Shown here piece by piece: positions 6,103-7,465 of a stretch of 7,465 bases of DNA. The first letter of the stretch is position 1. The number at the start of each line of letters is the position of its first letter. The DNA is taken from positions 1 to 7,465 of the forward strand of contig JAITPB010000071.1 of NCBI GenBank assembly GCA_031289625.1, read 5' to 3'. The notes below the pieces were generated by a model. It was not told where the DNA came from and ran no database searches. It saw only the letters and a list, made by a program, of their open reading frames with translations. The DNA comes from Clostridiales bacterium. GTDB lineage: Bacteria; Bacillota; Clostridia; Lachnospirales; WQUN01. Both the position numbers and the translations under genes were made by a program.

Positions 6103-6626
6103 GAGAAAAGACCGAGTATGTTTTGGTGGATGGATACAACGTGATCTTCACGTGGGATCATTTGCGAAAGCTGGCGGACTCCTCTTTGGAAGACGCGCGC
6201 TTGAAGCTGCTGGATTTGTTATGTGATTATCAAGGGTATAAGCGCAATACGGTGATCGCCGTCTTTGACGCGCACTTGATCAAAGGCGGCACAGGGTTTG
6301 CGGAGCCGTACAAAAACATTTATCTGGTTTTTACCAGAGAAGCGGAGACAGCCGACAACTTTATTGAACGGACGGCAGCTCTGCTGGCCAAACAGGATAA
6401 AGTGCGCGTGGTCACATCCGATCATCTGGAGCAGATTATCATCCTCGGGCGCGGCGCCATCCGCGTATCCGCCAGTGAATTTCTGCGCGAAATGGATCAG
6501 GCGAAAAAAGAGGCGCGGCAGCGCATGGCGGACAGCAAGCCGGTGAAAAACAATCCTTTAATCGATTTGCTGGATGAAAAAACGGCGGAACAGCTGGAGC
6601 GTATGCGCCGTGATTACGATGTATGA
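6099..6626 (+). CDS. yacP: NYN-domain ribonuclease YacP (Rae1-like)
   Basis: The B. subtilis homologue Rae1 is a ribosome-associated endonuclease that cuts certain mRNAs in the A site during translation. The 175 residues are close to the 170 of Rae1. The PIN-like NYN fold shows its acidic residues: D11 and N14 in VDGYNVI, D57 in AVFDAH, D86 in TADNFIERTA and D108 in VTSDH. The C-terminus is a charged helical tail (about 130-175). The start is TTG 6099, overlapping the rlmB stop as TTGA; a later start would cut into the active-site VDGYN strand. The ribosome binding site is weak (GGGTG at 6087-6091), so translation probably depends on reinitiation after rlmB. Its place among rRNA-processing genes fits a ribosome-linked role. 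Family assignment is firm; codon specificity cannot be read from sequence. Confidence 0.92.
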   Translation: MREKTEYVLVDGYNVIFTWDHLRKLADSSLEDARLKLLDLLCDYQGYKRNTVIAVFDAHLIKGGTGFAEPYKNIYLVFTREAETADNFIERTAALLAKQDKVRVVTSDHLEQIIILGRGAIRVSASEFLREMDQAKKEARQRMADSKPVKNNPLIDLLDEKTAEQLERMRRDYDV

Positions 6627-6630
6627 GAGA

Positions 6631-6643
6631 GGAGCGCCATATG
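6631..6643 (+). promoter_or_regulatory. Ribosome binding site deciding the sigH start
   Basis: GGAG (6631-6634, within GAGAGGAG) lies 6 nt before ATG 6641. An upstream in-frame ATG at 6623 overlaps the yacP stop as ATGA and has no comparable site; starting there would add six residues (MREERH) and place the Shine-Dalgarno inside the gene. Confidence 0.75.
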
Positions 6644-7258
6644 GCGGAATGCTACATGAACGCGACGGATGAGACGCTCATTCGGGAAATCCGGCTGGGC
6701 GTCTCAACGGCGCAGGACTGCTTGATCACGCGATACAAAAGCTTGGTCAAGGCCAAAGCGGGGCTGTATCATCTGTCCAGCGCCGACAGGGACGACATGA
6801 TACAGGAAGGTATGATTGGTCTGTTTAGAGCGATTCAAGATTACGATCCGGAAAGACAGGTTTTATTTAAAACATTCGCCGAGCTTTGCGTCAACCGTCA
6901 GATGATTTCCGCCCTGCGATCGGCGACCCGCCAAAAGCACATCCCTTTAAACACATCGCTGCCCTTCAATCAGAATTCATATCAAGAGGAATCCAGACAT
7001 TCACGCGAAAGCGACAATCAGCGCAGCCCGGAAGAAATGTTCATCGATCGCGAAACTCAAACTTACATAAAAGAATGTATCCACACGCTGCTAAGCGAGA
7101 TGGAACAGCGGATTTTTTCATTGTATTTAAAAGGTCTGCCTTATGAAGAGATTGCAAACCGCGTTGGCCGTGACAAAAAATCTGTCGGCAACGCTTTACA
7201 GCGCGCCAGGCGCAAAATGGAGCAGTACAAGAAAGGGCTGTTGGAGATCCTCCAATAG
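6641..7258 (+). CDS. sigH: RNA polymerase sigma-H factor (stage 0 sporulation/transition state)
   Basis: SigH (Spo0H) is a sigma-70 family factor that directs RNA polymerase to early-sporulation and transition-state promoters. The 205 residues have region 2 (about 26-98), including DDMIQEGMIGLFRAI and FKTFAELCVNRQMISAL followed by the SigH-type ATRQKHIPLN (95-104); a short hydrophilic linker rich in Ser, Glu and Arg (about 108-135); and region 4 (about 145-200) with a helix-turn-helix at YEEIANRVGRDKKSVGNALQRARRKM. B. subtilis SigH is similar in size (218). Its place at the end of the cysE-yacP cluster matches the classical order. It suggests an endospore-forming ancestry, though Clostridia that have lost sporulation can keep the gene. 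The stop TAG (7256-7258) lies inside a perfect hairpin. Alternative start: ATG 6623. Confidence 0.95.
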   Translation: MAECYMNATDETLIREIRLGVSTAQDCLITRYKSLVKAKAGLYHLSSADRDDMIQEGMIGLFRAIQDYDPERQVLFKTFAELCVNRQMISALRSATRQKHIPLNTSLPFNQNSYQEESRHSRESDNQRSPEEMFIDRETQTYIKECIHTLLSEMEQRIFSLYLKGLPYEEIANRVGRDKKSVGNALQRARRKMEQYKKGLLEILQ

Positions 7259-7265
7259 CCCTTTC
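7231..7265 (+). terminator. Hairpin spanning the sigH stop codon, probable operon terminator
   Basis: A 16-bp stem pairs 7231-7246 (GAAAGGGCTGTTGGAG) with 7250-7265 around an ATC loop. It is perfect except for one G-U pair. The sigH stop TAG (7256-7258) is in the right arm. The sequence after it (TTCGTAATTC) is a poor U-tract, so it may be a weak terminator, a 3'-end stabiliser, or both. The symmetric stem with no strong T-run on either side could act in either direction. Confidence 0.6.
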
Positions 7266-7465
7266 TTCGTAATTCAATGTTATGGCGTGTCAACCGTTTT
7301 AGCAATTGAGGTCAGGTCAGCCGTATTGTCTACTTGATCACAATGAAAACAGGACAACCGCATCAAATTAATTTTTAAGGTCCAAGGGCAGAAATAAATG
7401 GAATTAAGTGGAAAACAAATAGGTATTTGAGAGCAAACGGAAAGGGACAAAGATATAGGAAAGTG
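7266..7465. other. AT-rich tail without recognisable gene
   Basis: GC falls to about 36% over 7321-7440. The usual successors of sigH (rpmG, secE, nusG) are not seen. A minus-strand frame is open from the right edge to a TAA at 7280-7282 (62 codons including the stop); its last part reads MRLSCFHCDQVDNTADL, with a CxxC. It has no recognised family and may be the tail of a minus-strand gene or chance. No tRNA, rRNA or clear promoter was found. Confidence 0.6.

Larger units (their letters stand above)
2925..7258 (+). other. Probable cysE-cysS-mrnC-rlmB-yacP-sigH operon
   Basis: Six plus-strand genes follow each other with a 14-nt overlap, a 4-nt overlap, a 1-nt gap, a 4-nt overlap and a 14-nt gap, and no internal terminator was seen. 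This order is conserved in Bacillus and Clostridia. The promoter is not obvious: the 47 nt between the ispF terminator and the cysE ATG are T-rich with no clear -35/-10 pair, so transcription may start inside ispF or come from read-through. Confidence 0.85.

Noticed and set aside
7289..7360. Three short similar octamers (GTCAACCG, GTCAGCCG, GACAACCG) as a regulatory repeat
   Set aside because: They are short, differ from each other and have irregular spacing; chance is the simplest explanation.

Overview
The window looks like chromosome of a Bacillota (Firmicutes) bacterium, most likely class Clostridia. Three things point there. The gene order cysE-cysS-mrnC-rlmB-yacP-sigH is the conserved Bacillus/Clostridium cluster. 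The last gene is a SigH-type sporulation/transition-state sigma factor. The first gene ends in a copper-amine-oxidase-N-like 'stalk' domain, common on surface proteins of Clostridia and Paenibacillus. The coding part is moderately GC-rich (about 55% or more in the lines I counted). Two gene-free stretches are clearly AT-richer (about 36-40% GC). I cannot name a genus.

Layout. (1) Positions 3-1970 hold the 3' part of a large secreted or surface GH18 protein (chitinase D-like). It opens in a Pro/Thr/Ala linker made of 30-nt tandem repeats, so its true start and any signal peptide lie to the left. (2) Positions 1971-2351 are a 381-nt, AT-richer gap. It contains a good sigma-A-type promoter (TTGACA-N17-TAGAAT), a GC-rich leader segment with two mutually exclusive hairpins, and a possible decayed transposase relic on the minus strand. 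(3) Positions 2352-2837 are ispF with a TTG start, followed at once by a strong intrinsic terminator. (4) Positions 2925-7258 form a compact plus-strand operon: cysE, cysS, mrnC, rlmB, yacP/rae1 and sigH. Its junctions are overlaps of 14, 4 and 4 nt and gaps of 1 and 14 nt. (5) A perfect 16-bp hairpin spans the sigH stop codon, and about 200 nt of AT-rich sequence without a recognisable gene follow to the window end.

How the genes work together. CysE makes O-acetylserine for cysteine synthesis and CysS charges tRNA-Cys with the product. MrnC matures 23S rRNA, RlmB methylates it, and YacP/Rae1 is a ribosome-associated nuclease. SigH links this translation-centred operon to the transition state and sporulation. 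IspF belongs to the MEP isoprenoid pathway and appears to be a separate transcription unit.

I found no convincing wholly new system. The points most worth a second look are the modular GH18 protein with a domain I cannot name, the promoter, leader and possible transposase relic in front of an ispF that has no adjacent ispD, the hairpin around the sigH stop, and the absence of rpmG-secE-nusG in the 200 nt after sigH.
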